Below, in pieces: positions 37,560 through 49,500 of a stretch of DNA of 64,000 nt. Positions within the stretch are counted from its first letter, which is position 1; each line of letters begins with the position of its first letter. The DNA lies in assembly GCA_019914995.1 (NCBI GenBank), contig CM034137.1, positions 2,914,001 through 2,978,000 of the forward strand, read 5' to 3'. This stretch comes from Acanthochlamys bracteata. Lineage: Eukaryota; Streptophyta; Magnoliopsida; Pandanales; Velloziaceae. Position numbers and translations under genes: made by a program. The notes below the pieces were generated by a model. The model did not search any database and was not told where the DNA came from. It was given only the letters and a program-made list of their open reading frames with translations.

Positions 37560-40500
37560 CAAGGATGACAGAAAGTAAGAAAATTTTAAAATATATATAT
37601 TGTATCATTTCTATCATTTTTATTAAGCGACCGGATAGAGGTGTATATATATATACATACATATGTATGTATATATGTATGTACATATATATTAGAATTT
37701 TTGTTATCCGTCATCTTCATCAAGTGGCCGGTGAAGGTCGAGTTATGGTCTCGATTGAGCTGAAATTTTAAATATAGTTCTTTATATCTATTGCTGAAGA
37801 TTGAATTTAGAAATTTTTTCACCCATAAATTGAAGAGGGAGTACCCTAAGGAGGGACTGAAGTGCCACTATCCCTCTATAGGTATGAAGAGAGACTATTT
37901 TTGAGAAAAATATTTTAAAAGGATGAGATGGTGAAGTATTAAGGAAAAGAACAATAAATATATTAATATTAGGAGAAGGAGAGGTAGAGAGACGGAATCA
38001 TGGAACTTTTTTCATTTTATGAGTGCCATCTGAAGCATGTGACGAGTCTTTTCCAGTTGCATTCCTAAAATAATGTAGATTAGATTTAAACTCCAATAAA
38101 ACCGTGTATCCAAACGGGCCCAAAGTAGTACACAATCCAGTGAGCTAGTTCAATTAGATATTGATCACACCGTTATATTTTGAGGCCCATTACAGTTTTC
38201 TATCTTTTAACTCACATTCTGGTTACTCACACCATGTTCTTGCCTGGCAGCATTGCTTGTATCAAGCTTGAAGAGTACCATACTGCTAAGGCAGCTCTTG
38301 AAGCAGGTGTTCTGTTAGCACCTTCAGATTCTCGGTTCAGCAAGCTGATCAAGGAATGTGATGAGCATATTGCAGGTGCTTTAGCTCTTTGAATTATGTT
38401 CACACTTTCATATTTGTAAAACAAGCAGCTAATGTCTTTGCTTTGGTAGTCAGTGGAAGTTTTGAAAAAGATGATTACTCAATTTTTTAGCTAAAATTGC
38501 AATTTTTTAATTTCAGTGAACCAGATGACAACAGAGAAGATTCATATCTATCTTCTCTTTCCTTCAATGCATCTATGCTACTTGTCCTAAAATGTGTGCT
38601 GGCATTTTGTTATTGTATTTGTGCAGAGGAGACGAAGGAACTTCCTAGAAGGTTAGTTCCTGAGGCTCCTGTAAACTGTTTATCTCCTTCATCGCCTGTG
38701 GCAACTGAAAGTGAAAAGGTGCCTGAAAGTGTACACGACAAATCTTCAGATTCTGCTGCTGTGGCTGTTTCTAACAAACCCAAGTACAGGTAGTCTATAT
38801 CATATTTCTGATCGTGTCCCATGAATCTGTTTATACTTGGAGATAACTTAGTAGGGCAACCTACTTATAGCTGGAAGCAAACTAGCTGACTTGAGAAGAA
38901 AAATAGTTTAAAATTTATTAGCTATGTGAATTTCTTTTTTAATTGAAATCTCGATTCTCTTTCTCTTTATACTTTCTTTTTTCTCCTTTTGAGCATGCAC
39001 TTTGTTGAGTCCATAAGGTTTGTTATGTTGTTAAATGCATTCAAGTGACCCCTGCTCTAGTACCAGTTAATGCCAACGTGCATTCAACCTAATATATACT
39101 CTTTTGTTGCAGACATGATTATTACAACACTATAAATGAAGTAGTTCTTACGATCTTTGGCAAGGGCATCCCAGCTGATAATGTCTCCATTGACTTTGGA
39201 GAACAGACGGTATGCTTTCTTCAACCTCCTTTCTTGTCTTCTTTTATGAATTATCATTGACTATGTAGTCTTTGCTTGTATTTCTTTTCAGGTCTGGTCA
39301 ATTAATCTATTTTCTATTAAGTGAATTTGATTTTTTTTTTCCCCAGCTACGGGTTGTCATTGATGTCCCTGGTGAAGAAACTTATCATTTCCAGCCTCGT
39401 CTTTTTGCGAAGGTAGGGTTTTTCAATGTATGTACTTAAATTGTGAATTGTCTCTTCATAAAACGACATGGTTTTCAACCCAAGCTAATATCCTGATAAG
39501 ATGGGCTGGCTTGTTGGTTTTACACCCAGTTTTTCTATTCTTCACTTGAGCATGCTCAAAATGATGTTTTAAAGGATATTAATCCTTATTGTATTTTCCC
39601 TTTCTAGTTGTGTAGTAAATGAGAGAACTGTTTTATTTCTTAACTTTGAATTTTTCCGGTTTTTGATTGTCTTCTAAGTTGCCTTTTGAATTTGCAGATA
39701 ATACCAGAAAAGTGCAGATATCAGGTTTTGCCTTCCAAAGTTGAAATGAGACTTGCAAAAGCTGAACCTATTTCCTGGCCATCCTTGGAATACAGTGAAA
39801 AGAAAGCACTCCCACAGAAGATAAATGCATCTTCATGTAAGACCAGAAGTACTTTAGTTTATCACCCAGAAAACCAGTGAACTCCTAAGTTTTAGAGTCT
39901 GCTACCCAATTTTCTTCTTGCTTGGCTTTTATGATGCCTTTATTTTTTAATGCTTTTTAAAAAAATATCTTTTCCATGCATTGGAGTTTCGGCCTTTGAA
40001 CTTTTAGAAGTCTTACATCTTATTTTAAAAGAAGAGAGGTTTTGGCATTTTGCATTGACAATACTGTTATTAGAATTGACAGCATTGACGAGCGATTAGT
40101 AAGTCTCGTACTACATATATGAAAAATTATATAAATGTTTGGGTACTAAAGAGGGAAAGAATGCTATCTATAGTATTGAATGTTAGAGAGAAAAAAGAAG
40201 TAGAGATACAAAATCAAATTAGATGCATTAAGGATGATAATTATTCAGTAGTAGTGATATCACAGACAGATAGAAGACCTATTTTGATAAATAATTTAAT
40301 GAAAGACGCGTTATGGATATAACGGACTTGATGAATGTTGATGTAAATAAGAATGTTAATTATACTAGAAGAATCTAACCATCAGAAGTTAGAAAAGTTT
40401 TGAAAAAATAAAGATAAGAAAAGCCATTGGTTCAGATGGAATTTCAATTGAAGTTTGGAGGCATTTAGGTCAAGTGGGCGTTATTTGGTTAACAAATTTA

Positions 40501-42809
40501 TTTAGTATTATTTTAAAGAGTTAATGGATACCAGATGAATGGAGAGAAAGTGCTCTAGTGTCTATTTATAAATATAAGAGAGACATTCAAGATTGTACGG
40601 GTTATTAATGAATTAAGCTCATAAGCCATACAATGAAATTATGGAAGAGGATTATTGAATATCGGTTAAGATGTATTTTAAAATTTTCAGATAATCAGTT
40701 TGGTTTTATGCCAAAGAGATTTACTATGGAAGCGATTTATCTATTAAGAATGTTGATAAAACAATATAGAGAGAAGGAGCAAGACCTATATGTAAGTTTT
40801 ATAGATTTAGAAAAAGCCTACGATAGGATATTTAAAAAGTGTTATGGTAGGCATCAGAGAGAAAAGGTATACCTAAATATAAAGATTATTAAAAATATGT
40901 ACGATAGAGTAACTACTAGAATATAATGTAATGGTGATATTAATGGAAAGTTTTCTATTACTATTAGTTTACCTTAAGATTCAGCTTTAAGTTCTTAACC
41001 TATTTGTCTTAATAATGATGAACTCACTCGGTATATTCAGGATAAAGTATCATGATATATGTTATTTGCGGATCGCATAGTTTTAGCTTATGAGACAAAA
41101 AAGGAATTAAATTATAAACTGAAATGTTGGGAGAGTACGTTAGAATCTATAAGGGTTTTAAATTAAGTATAACAAAACAAAATACATTCATTGTCATTTT
41201 AGTAAACACAAGAATGATAATAATGTGGTTGTTACTATAGAAAATTGTGTTGTACCGCAAAGTGATAGTTTTAAATATTTAAATTTGATTATTCATAAAG
41301 AAGGAATAATTGAAGTATTATGCGTAGAATTAAAACATGATGGATGAAATAGCGAGGTGTTAGCTGGATCTTGTGTGATAAATAAGGTCAGTTTTATAAA
41401 ACAGTCATTCGGCTGCAATATACTATACGGTAGTGAGTGCTGAACTATTAAAGATCAATATGTTCATAAGATAAATGTAGCAAAAATGAAGATGTTAAGA
41501 TGACAGTGTGGGTATAATAAAATGAACAAAATACGAAATAAAAATATACGCCAACAAGCAGCTGTTGCGCCAAGTTAAGGAAGGTAGACTTAGGTGCTTC
41601 AAGCATGTCTTTCGCATACTTAAAGATGTTGCAGTGCATAAAAATGATGTGATTTTTTTTTTAACACTTTAGAGAAAAGAAAAGGTAGATCAAAATTAAC
41701 TTAACCTAGGGTGGTGGCAAAGGAGTTGGAGGAAATAGATCTTTCACTAGATTTGGTTTATAATCAAACGGAATGGCGAAATCGGATTCACGTAGTCGAC
41801 CTCACGCAAGTGGGATAAATGCTTAGTTTGTTATTGTTGCATTGACAATGCCGTCACATTATGATTGTGGTGGTGTAATTTGATTGATGGATTCCATCAT
41901 TGTTCAAGGTCTCTCATTTGTGTGCATAAAATGCTTATTGAATCATTCATGATTATTTTCTCATGGTCTCCTAGTGTCATGTTCGGTAGCGTCACGCTTC
42001 TCATCTAATTCTAATGCTTGTTCGAAGCAGCATAAGTGAATGACTCAAACATATGAAAGTATGGGAATGTATCTATATCTTTGTGCAATCACTATTAACT
42101 AGCATAATCCATTCTTGCCCAAAAACTATTACATTTACATCCTTAAATTGATGCGGTTTTAAAATCAGAGTTTTTGGAATGCAATGTACCTGAATCCTTA
42201 TTTTGGGTGTAACTTTTTATGCTTCGTCTATTTTCGAGTCTTCAGCTTTGAGCTCCCAGAGACTGTCATACCCATCTTCAAAATCAAAGGTTGATTGGGA
42301 TAAGCTAGAAGCCCAAGTAAAAAAAGAGGTATGCTGAATCATAGGCTTTTGTTGGAAAGGATTATTAATATGAATTTTTGTTTAAATGTGGGAAATCTGT
42401 TATGCTTATCAAATGTATCTAAATTGGTCATGCTTAGGAAAAGGAAGAGAAGCTAGACGGAGATGCAGCAGTGAACAAGTTTTTCCAGCAAATTTATCGA
42501 GATTCTGATGAAGACACAAGAAGGGCAATGAGCAAATCATTTGTAAGTTGTGTTAATGTTGTTTAAAAGTTTTCTTTTTGTTCCTTACAGATCTTCTATG
42601 TTATTAATAAAGCACAACATTGTGAAGGCTCTTTTTTTGTTTGTCTTCATGAGGATAATATCTCTTGGAGACTCTAATAATCTTCTTTATTTCTTTAATA
42701 GGTTGAATCGAATGGCACTGTGCTCTCCACAAACTGGAAAGATGTGGGATCAAAAAAGGTAGAAGGAAGTCCGCCAGATGGCATGGAGATGAGGAAGTGG
42801 GAGATCTGA
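35393..42809 (+). CDS. SGT1: SGT1 co-chaperone (complete, ten exons)
   Basis: Exons: 35393-35552, 35849-35918, 38251-38375, 38627-38789, 39113-39209, 39347-39412, 39698-39836, 42246-42328, 42438-42542, 42702-42809, giving 371 aa, the usual plant SGT1 length. An N-terminal TPR domain (about 1-118) starts [21 protein letters not shown] variable linker (119-172) precedes the CS domain (about 173-262: [16 protein letters not shown], then [20 protein letters not shown]). The C-terminal SGS domain (about 285-371) includes [20 protein letters not shown] and ends [11 protein letters not shown]1 acts in cytosol and nucleus with HSP90 (through CS) and RAR1 to mature NLR immune receptors, and with SKP1-type E3 complexes, including auxin and jasmonate signalling. 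All domains and junctions look intact although introns 2 (2.3 kb) and 7 (2.4 kb) carry transposable elements. Confidence 0.96.
37194..37486. mobile_element. MITE with GAGCGTGTTT-type inverted ends (SGT1 intron 2)
   Basis: The left edge GGGCGTGTTTCAAATG and right edge CATGCGTTTAAAACACGCTC are inverted repeats. The interior is rich in GTGGAGTT and GAAAGTGGAGTT units. Related copies lie near 33181-33430 and 56524-56800. Confidence 0.7.
37517..37556. repeat. (TA)n microsatellite
   Basis: A TA run of about 40 bases in SGT1 intron 2, following GTATG/CGTG repeats. Confidence 0.9.
37560..37890. repeat. Foldback element fragment (SGT1 intron 2)
   Basis: Contains CATCAAGTGGCCGGTGAAGG, GATTGAGCTGAAATTTTA and a CCCTCTATAGG edge, matching the right arm of the palindrome at 48614-49040. 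The left arm is short or missing. Confidence 0.65.
40050..41849 (+). mobile_element. RTE-type LINE insertion in SGT1 intron 7
   Basis: Both ends carry the identical 13-bp target duplication TTGCATTGACAAT (40050-40062 and 41837-41849). Between them lies a decayed plus-strand reverse transcriptase with plant RTE-clade features: SEVRKVLKK near 40385, [13 protein letters not shown] near 40435, [14 protein letters not shown] (40630-40670), [24 protein letters not shown] (about 40796-40830) and, in place of the FADD active-site motif, FAD followed by R near 41060. A GTTTGTTATTG tail precedes the right duplication, consistent with TTG-type RTE tails. Stops and shifts are frequent, so it cannot move itself. 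It lies in the same orientation as SGT1. Confidence 0.88.
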
Positions 42810-43006
42810 TCTGTTTTTCCAATTGCTCTGACAATTTTGTGTGCGAGATGGTTTTATTTCAACTTAAGATAGATTGAAGTTGTATTGTGTCTTCTAGGTT
42901 TAGAAGTTCACTGATATTTGCAGTTACTCTTTGCTAGTCTTTGTGCTTTAGGTTGTTGAATTGGTATTTTCCTTTCAAATACCTAAAACTCTACCTTATT
43001 TTGGGG
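42810..43006 (+). other. SGT1 3' UTR
   Basis: Sequence after the TGA at 42807-42809, without other coding potential. Confidence 0.45.
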
Positions 43007-43690
43007 GCGTTTGGGATTGCTTATGAAAAGAAGCTTTTCTGAAATGAAATTTTTAAAAAAAAAAAATAGCTTTTGAGAAATGGAGAGAAAAGAAGCTTTT
43101 CTAGAACGGTGTTTGGTAGTGTTTTTAGATAAAATATTTTTCAAATGAAGAGATATAAAATTCACTGAATTATTTTTTAATATTTATATTCTGTATTAGT
43201 TATTAATGTATATATATTAAATTATTCATCCTATTTAGAATAAAATATTTATTTAAAAAATATAATATTTAAATAAATTAATTTTGTATTGATTTTTTTA
43301 AATAGAAATATCTAAATTAATTATTTTATAAATATATGTTTAAATTAAAATTATTATTATTTTATAAAATAATTTGTTAAATAATTATTTAAAATATTTG
43401 TTAAATAATTGATAGTTAAATAATTTATTAAATATTGAATAAATTGTTAGATATTTAATAATTTTTTAAATAATTTGTTAAATTATTTTAATAATTTTTT
43501 TTAATATAATTACTTTAGATAATATTTATTTTAAGATTAATAATTTAGATAGAGTAGTATTTTGATTAAAAACAGTGATTCAGATACGATGTTTTTCAAT
43601 TAAACACTATTAAATATATATTTTTACTGTATAGTACGTTTGGGAACAAAATTTTTCCCAAAAATTACTACCAAACACACTTTAAACTGC
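43007..43690. mobile_element. AT-rich MITE downstream of SGT1
   Basis: The left edge GGGCGTTTGGGATTG and right edge TACCAAACACACTTTAAA are imperfect inverted repeats. The core is almost pure A/T with AAATAATT-type units. Confidence 0.6.
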
Positions 43691-43844
43691 AGTTCAATTT
43701 TCTTACGTTGCTTTACAAAAGCTTGTATTTACGGTGATTTAGTTTTTTGGCAAGCCTGTCATTTTGTTTATTTGTTTATCTGATTCATAAGGACAATTTC
43801 GTCTACGAGCTGGTTTTTGTTTGTAGTCTAGAAGAAAGATTAAG

Positions 43845-44290
43845 GAGCTGTTTGAGTTAGCGTTTTTCAAAAGTAATTTTTTAATATATTTTTTATAAGT
43901 ATTTAAAAAATTTAGAAAATATAAAAGAATTTTATATAGTGCTTTGTTTAATATTTATTTTTATTAAAACTTTTGAGCTCAAAAAAAAAGTTCTTTTTAG
44001 AAGAACAAAAATATTTTTAATTTTTAGAAAAATTTATTTTAAAAGTATTTTTAAACGCTTTCTAAAAGCATATGTGGTGTTTGAGTTTTTTATTTTAATG
44101 TATAATTTTAATAAATTTTTTATAATATTTTCTAAACTTTTTTATATAAACAATATTAAAAAATTTTACATTGTAATATTTATTAATATTTATTTTTATT
44201 ATTATTTTCATAAAATGTAGATTTTATATTTTAAAATTTTAAAATATTTTGAAAAATATTTCTAAATATTCTCTAATTTGGGTTGCGTTA
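43845..44290. repeat. AT-rich MITE-like block
   Basis: Bounded by GAGCTGTTTGAGTTAGCG and CTAATTTGGGTTGCGTT, with an AT-rich interior. Inverted ends are weak. The open frame inside is a by-product of low GC. Confidence 0.4.
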
Positions 44291-44565
44291 TTAGAATGCA
44301 ATTTGTTTTCAAGTTCAATAAATGTTTTTACAGTACTTCAATTTTTTTAATTTAAAATGTACAATTAATGTTATATAATTATTATATATGTATAATTTTT
44401 TCAAAATTTTAAAATTAACATGTTCATTCTGATTTTTTTTGTTATAGTTTTCAGTAATTCGATACGAGATACTGTTCATAAAATTGTACCGCAGCTTTTA
44501 ACTTTTTCTTTACTTTCGTCGGAGCTTCTGTACTATAGGATTCTGTATTTGGGTAGTCCGAATTC

Positions 44566-44811
44566 GAGTGCGTTTGAAATTGCTTATGAAATAAAATTTT
44601 TTTGAAATAGAAGATATTTTTATTATTTTTAAAATATGAGCTCTATTTTTTTATTTTCAAAAAATAATAAAATATATAATAAAATATCTCATTACGTAAA
44701 TTTTTTTATATTTTATTAATTTTTAAATAAATTTTTTAAATATTTATAAATATGTATTAAAAAATATTAAAATTAAAAAAGAGTATCTGGAACGCAATTC
44801 AAAACGCATCC
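44566..44811. mobile_element. AT-rich MITE with clear inverted ends
   Basis: The left edge GAGTGCGTTTGAAATTGC pairs with the right edge GCAATTCAAAACGCATCC in inverted orientation. GAAT flanks both sides and may be part of a target duplication. Confidence 0.7.
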
Positions 44812-46540
44812 GAATATTTTTCCCTTCTCGTCTCTCATTTTTTTATTTTTTAAGAAATTCAATCCCAACGAAGTCAAACAAATATATTGTTTTTACTATT
44901 AAATACAAAAGCGATTGTCTATCTATTCTTTTAATAAAAATAATTTTTTTTTGTTATATAATATCAGATTTTTTTAATATTGTGTCAAGACTCAGAGATT
45001 GAAACTTTGAAAGACATACTAACCTTTTAGTAATTGGAAACAGCTTCTTCTTCTTATATTACCATACTAACCTCTTAGTAATTGGAAATTTTGAATTAAT
45101 ATACCAAGCTACAAAGCCTTTCTCAAGAAAGGACTTCATAAAACTTCAAAAATATATTTTTAAAAATTTGAATATATGTTTGAAAGAGCTTATTATCTCC
45201 TTTTCATCCAATGTTTTAATTCATATTTTCTACTAAAATTTCTAAAATGTTCTACAAAATTATTTTTAAATAATTTTAAAAAGTATAAAAAAGGTCACGT
45301 TGTGAGATGTAATTATTAATTATTTTTATTAATTTTTTATTTTAAAAAAGTAGAACTTATTTTTTTAAAAATTTTAAAATATTTTCTTTTTTAAAAAGTT
45401 TTTTTTTTCAATAAGTACTTTCAAAGATCTCCAAGATAGAAAAAAAAATTAATTATAGATAAAGAGCATGAGAGGAGATTAGATCAAAATCAATTTAAGA
45501 TGTATTTCGATTGCATAAATTTACTAATTATTTTTGTTCGAACTCATTTTATATATTTAAAAATTGAATTCACTGAATTCATTTTAATTCATTTTCTTTT
45601 ATCTCTCCGTTAGACCAAGTAAAGCAAGCGACTCTACTTTTTTAGTCACTTTCTTGAATAAAAATAACTTCAAAATCAATCATAAAACTAATGCTCTAAA
45701 ATAAACACCAAATAAAAATCTCATAAAAAAAACCAAAATAAAATAAAATAAACAAAGCTTCTCAGTATCTAACAATAAAATCAATGCAAACAGGTGAAAT
45801 ATTAAGAATAAGTAATGATGATTATATTAATTATCAAAAGCATTATTCTCATTCATGATGATTATTTTATCATGATATTATAGAGGATAGGAACTTCAAA
45901 GGTAGAAATGTTAAAAGGTTTGTTAAGATAATCCTGTCGTTTTTTGTAAAAACAATTAGATAAAAAAGACATTTATTGATAATTGGGAAAGTGGTTTGGT
46001 TTCATTTGTAGATAAATAAATGTTAATGTTACTATCTATTTCGCTTTCAGAGTTTTGTTTTTTGATATTAAATATAACTACACGCTTTAATATATATATG
46101 TATAAGAAACTACGAAGTTATATTAGATTAAATATATAGAGCTTTATGAAACACAAAATAGTCCATATAGGAGCTATTGTAATAGTCTATACTTCCAAAA
46201 CTAGTCGAAACAGAAGCAAGTTAAAAGTTGTTACAGATGCAGCTTTTATTCAATCGGAAGTGACTTCCAACTGTAAAAAAGAAAATAAAAATAATCTAAA
46301 AAAATGATTCTCTAATAGGAAAAAAGACGAAGAACACACTCTTATAGAAAAGCTTCTATAGACGAACCGCATGCCTATCCGCAAATGTTTGCAATAGCAT
46401 TTTCTTTCTTCCTCCAACTTTAGAATTTATTATAAATACACGTTAAGAAAAGCTTCACTCATACTTGTTGACATATTTTTAAACTACAACTTGAATATAG
46501 TAGTATAAACTTATGTGCCAGAACTGGCAGTACATTTCTT
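44812..46540. other. AT-rich intergenic DNA and oxidoreductase 3' flank
   Basis: AT-rich repeats to about 46100, then the likely 3' UTR of the minus-strand oxidoreductase. No other gene is seen. Confidence 0.45.
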
Positions 46541-49500
46541 TCAATATTCTGATAGTACTTCCTCAATGGTAACAAAACGACCTTTCTCAATAGAAAGTTG
46601 GCCTGCAACACCTACAGCAACAGAGAGTAGACCGTCATTCAAATCAACAGCAGGGGATCCTGTATGTCGCGCTTTGATTGTGGATAAGAAGTTCAGGTGC
46701 TCTAGATAGCTCGAACCATGGTGCAGTCCCTCATACCTGATAAAATTATATATTGTGAACATAACATCATAATATTATTTTAGATGTTACAACTTGTAGG
46801 AACCATGAGATAGTCAAAGATAAAAATGAGTATGCACCTTGAAGAACAAAGCTTACCTATCTCATCAAAATGCCTGAAAGTTAGATGCAGGAAGGTCTAG
46901 ATGAAATGCAATGTTTAGCATTGCGCAGATTGGAACAGGGACTCAGTACTTATTGGCTTATTTCTTTTAATATCTTTGTGCTTCAGACTAAGTTGCACCA
47001 CTTCATTTTTCTTGTTGCTCATGCACTCATTGCTGAATGAAATCAAGTATTTCAAGAATCTTTTTGGGCAGTCTTTTAGAGCACTTTCAGAGTGAAAGAG
47101 CTAACCAACTTTGAGTACTTCCTTTACAATTGTGCATCTCATAAGTTTTCTTGGCTGACAAAATCTTTTTTAAGAACGAAGTAACCATGAATTCGGGTTA
47201 AATTAGACTACTGTTACAAACTAAGTTGAGACAAATAAAAATTCCTCCTTATAGCAAAAAGTCCAATATTCCATGCTATAAAATTTCCTCACAAAGAGTG
47301 AACAATTTCCTATGAAGTCGTAATCAGTAATCATGTTTCTAATTTGCTCTGAAATAAAATCACTGACATGGAAACAAAGAACTGGATTAAGAACATTGTT
47401 CTGGAACTAAAAGAACTCAAAAGGCTTTCTTGGTATCCATGATGCAGTAATAAGTCTCTAATGGCATTAGCATCTTGAATTGAGGTATTTCATTCACACA
47501 CTTGCAAAACTGAACCATTATCTGTTCTAGGGACTATTTCAGTAACTACTTTCAGGATGATGCTGTTTTGGCTTTAATCCACCATTGATATGCCAATATG
47601 AACATAACTTACTTTATTTGTTTATTTTCTGCTTTCAAAATCTCAACTCCAGCTTGCCCTGCCACTCTAGTTCCAATGCGCACAATACTTTCAGGCACAA
47701 AGGCTTCACCCTGAAAAGAAATTAATCATTTCAATTCAGCATGTAATATGGACTGCATCTACCTCGTAAGTCAAACTGAAGGAAAAATAAATAACACAGT
47801 ACACTAAAGACAAGAAATGCATGATATACATAACCAGTAAGCACTTGACATAGTAGCTTCGCCAATCAAATTTATCAGAATATATCTTGAAAATGATGGC
47901 AATTGAAAGCTATAATCTTCAAATGCTAATAGGTCTAAAAGGCCCCACCTTGCCAATGTCACCAACAACTGAGATTTCTTGTTCATTTTTGCTACCTTCA
48001 GCAAACATGCAGAGGTCGAGCATACCACGCGAACCATTATCAAATTCAACGATCACATATGCATTATCAATAATATCTGGCACCTGCTTTCGTAATTGTG
48101 AGACATTTCAGTACTAGAAAGTCAATAACACCTAGCATTATACCTTAACAATCCATGTTGTCTAAGAAAGGGCATATGCTTAGATAATAATAAAATTGCA
48201 TTAAATTCAAGAGAGACCAAACTAAATTTAACAGTTGATTTACCCAAATCTCTTCAAAATTGGGCTTCACGCTCTGTCTTGTAAGAACACCCTCGACCAT
48301 GAAAGCAGATTTATTTGAAGTTCAAGCACATCTGTACTTGGAAATTTAAAACTACCTTCAGTTAACTAGCACAACTCTGCACTTTGAAAACTACCTCAAC
48401 TTAACTCTAGAACTCTCTCAGTCTCTAAGCTTTAAAACGAGGTCATTGAAAGCAGCATATAACCAGTGACTGTTATCCCACTGCAATAATAAAGCATAGA
48501 ATACAAAAGTTCTTACATCTCAGCGACTAAAGCTGAGGCACTCTCAAAGTTCAGTTAAAGGTTTAGTGATAAGCAATTACTTATCACCGAGAACTATTAA
48601 AGACATACGGTTGTATATATATATAGGGAGGAATAGAGGCACTCCTTTCTTAGGGGCACTCCTTCGTCGGTTTATAGCCGGGATGACTTCCAAATCCAAT
48701 CTCCGCCTTTGGATATGAAGAACTATGAGTTAGAAACGTACTCACAAAATTTCATCTCAATCGGAACACTAATTCATCTCCATTCGGCCACTTGGTCAAG
48801 ATGACAAAAATTAAAAAAACTTTATATATATATATATATATATATTGTATCATTTATGTCATCTTGATCAAGTGGCCGGATGGAGGTAAATTCGTGATCC
48901 ATTTGAGCTGAAATTTTATGAGTTCGTTTCTAATCCATAGTTCTTCATATCCAACGATGGAGATTGAATTTAAAAATCACCCCATCCATAAACCGGAAAG
49001 AGAGTGCCCGGAAGTGCCCATATCCTCCCATATATATAGGATTGAAGCACATGGTGTTTTTATAAACACATTGGTGCACATGCCGGTCAAAAGTGGTCGG
49101 CGAGATCTCCAAATCTAATTTTCACCGTTAGATTTGGAGAACCATGAGTGACAAATATGTTATTAAAATTTCAGGTCAATCGGAATACGAATTGACCTCC
49201 ATCGGAACTCTTGATCAAAATAACACAAAAGTTAAATTTGACAAAATATATATATTTCGTTTTTATGTCATTTTGATCAAGAGTTCCGATGGAAGTCGAT
49301 TCGTATTCCGATTGAGCTAAAATTTTAATAACATGTTTGTAACTCATGGTTCTCCATATCTAACGGTGGAGATTAAAATTGGAGATCTCACCGGCCACTT
49401 TTGGCCGGCATGTGTATCAATGTGCCTATAAGAACATCATGTGCCTCTATCCTATCCCATATATATATATATTCTTATTATGAAATGGATCGCTAGAGAT

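Noticed and set aside
43939-44220. 93-codon Phe/Ile/Lys-rich frame downstream of SGT1
   Set aside because: It lies wholly in an AT-rich repeat, and its composition follows from the base bias.
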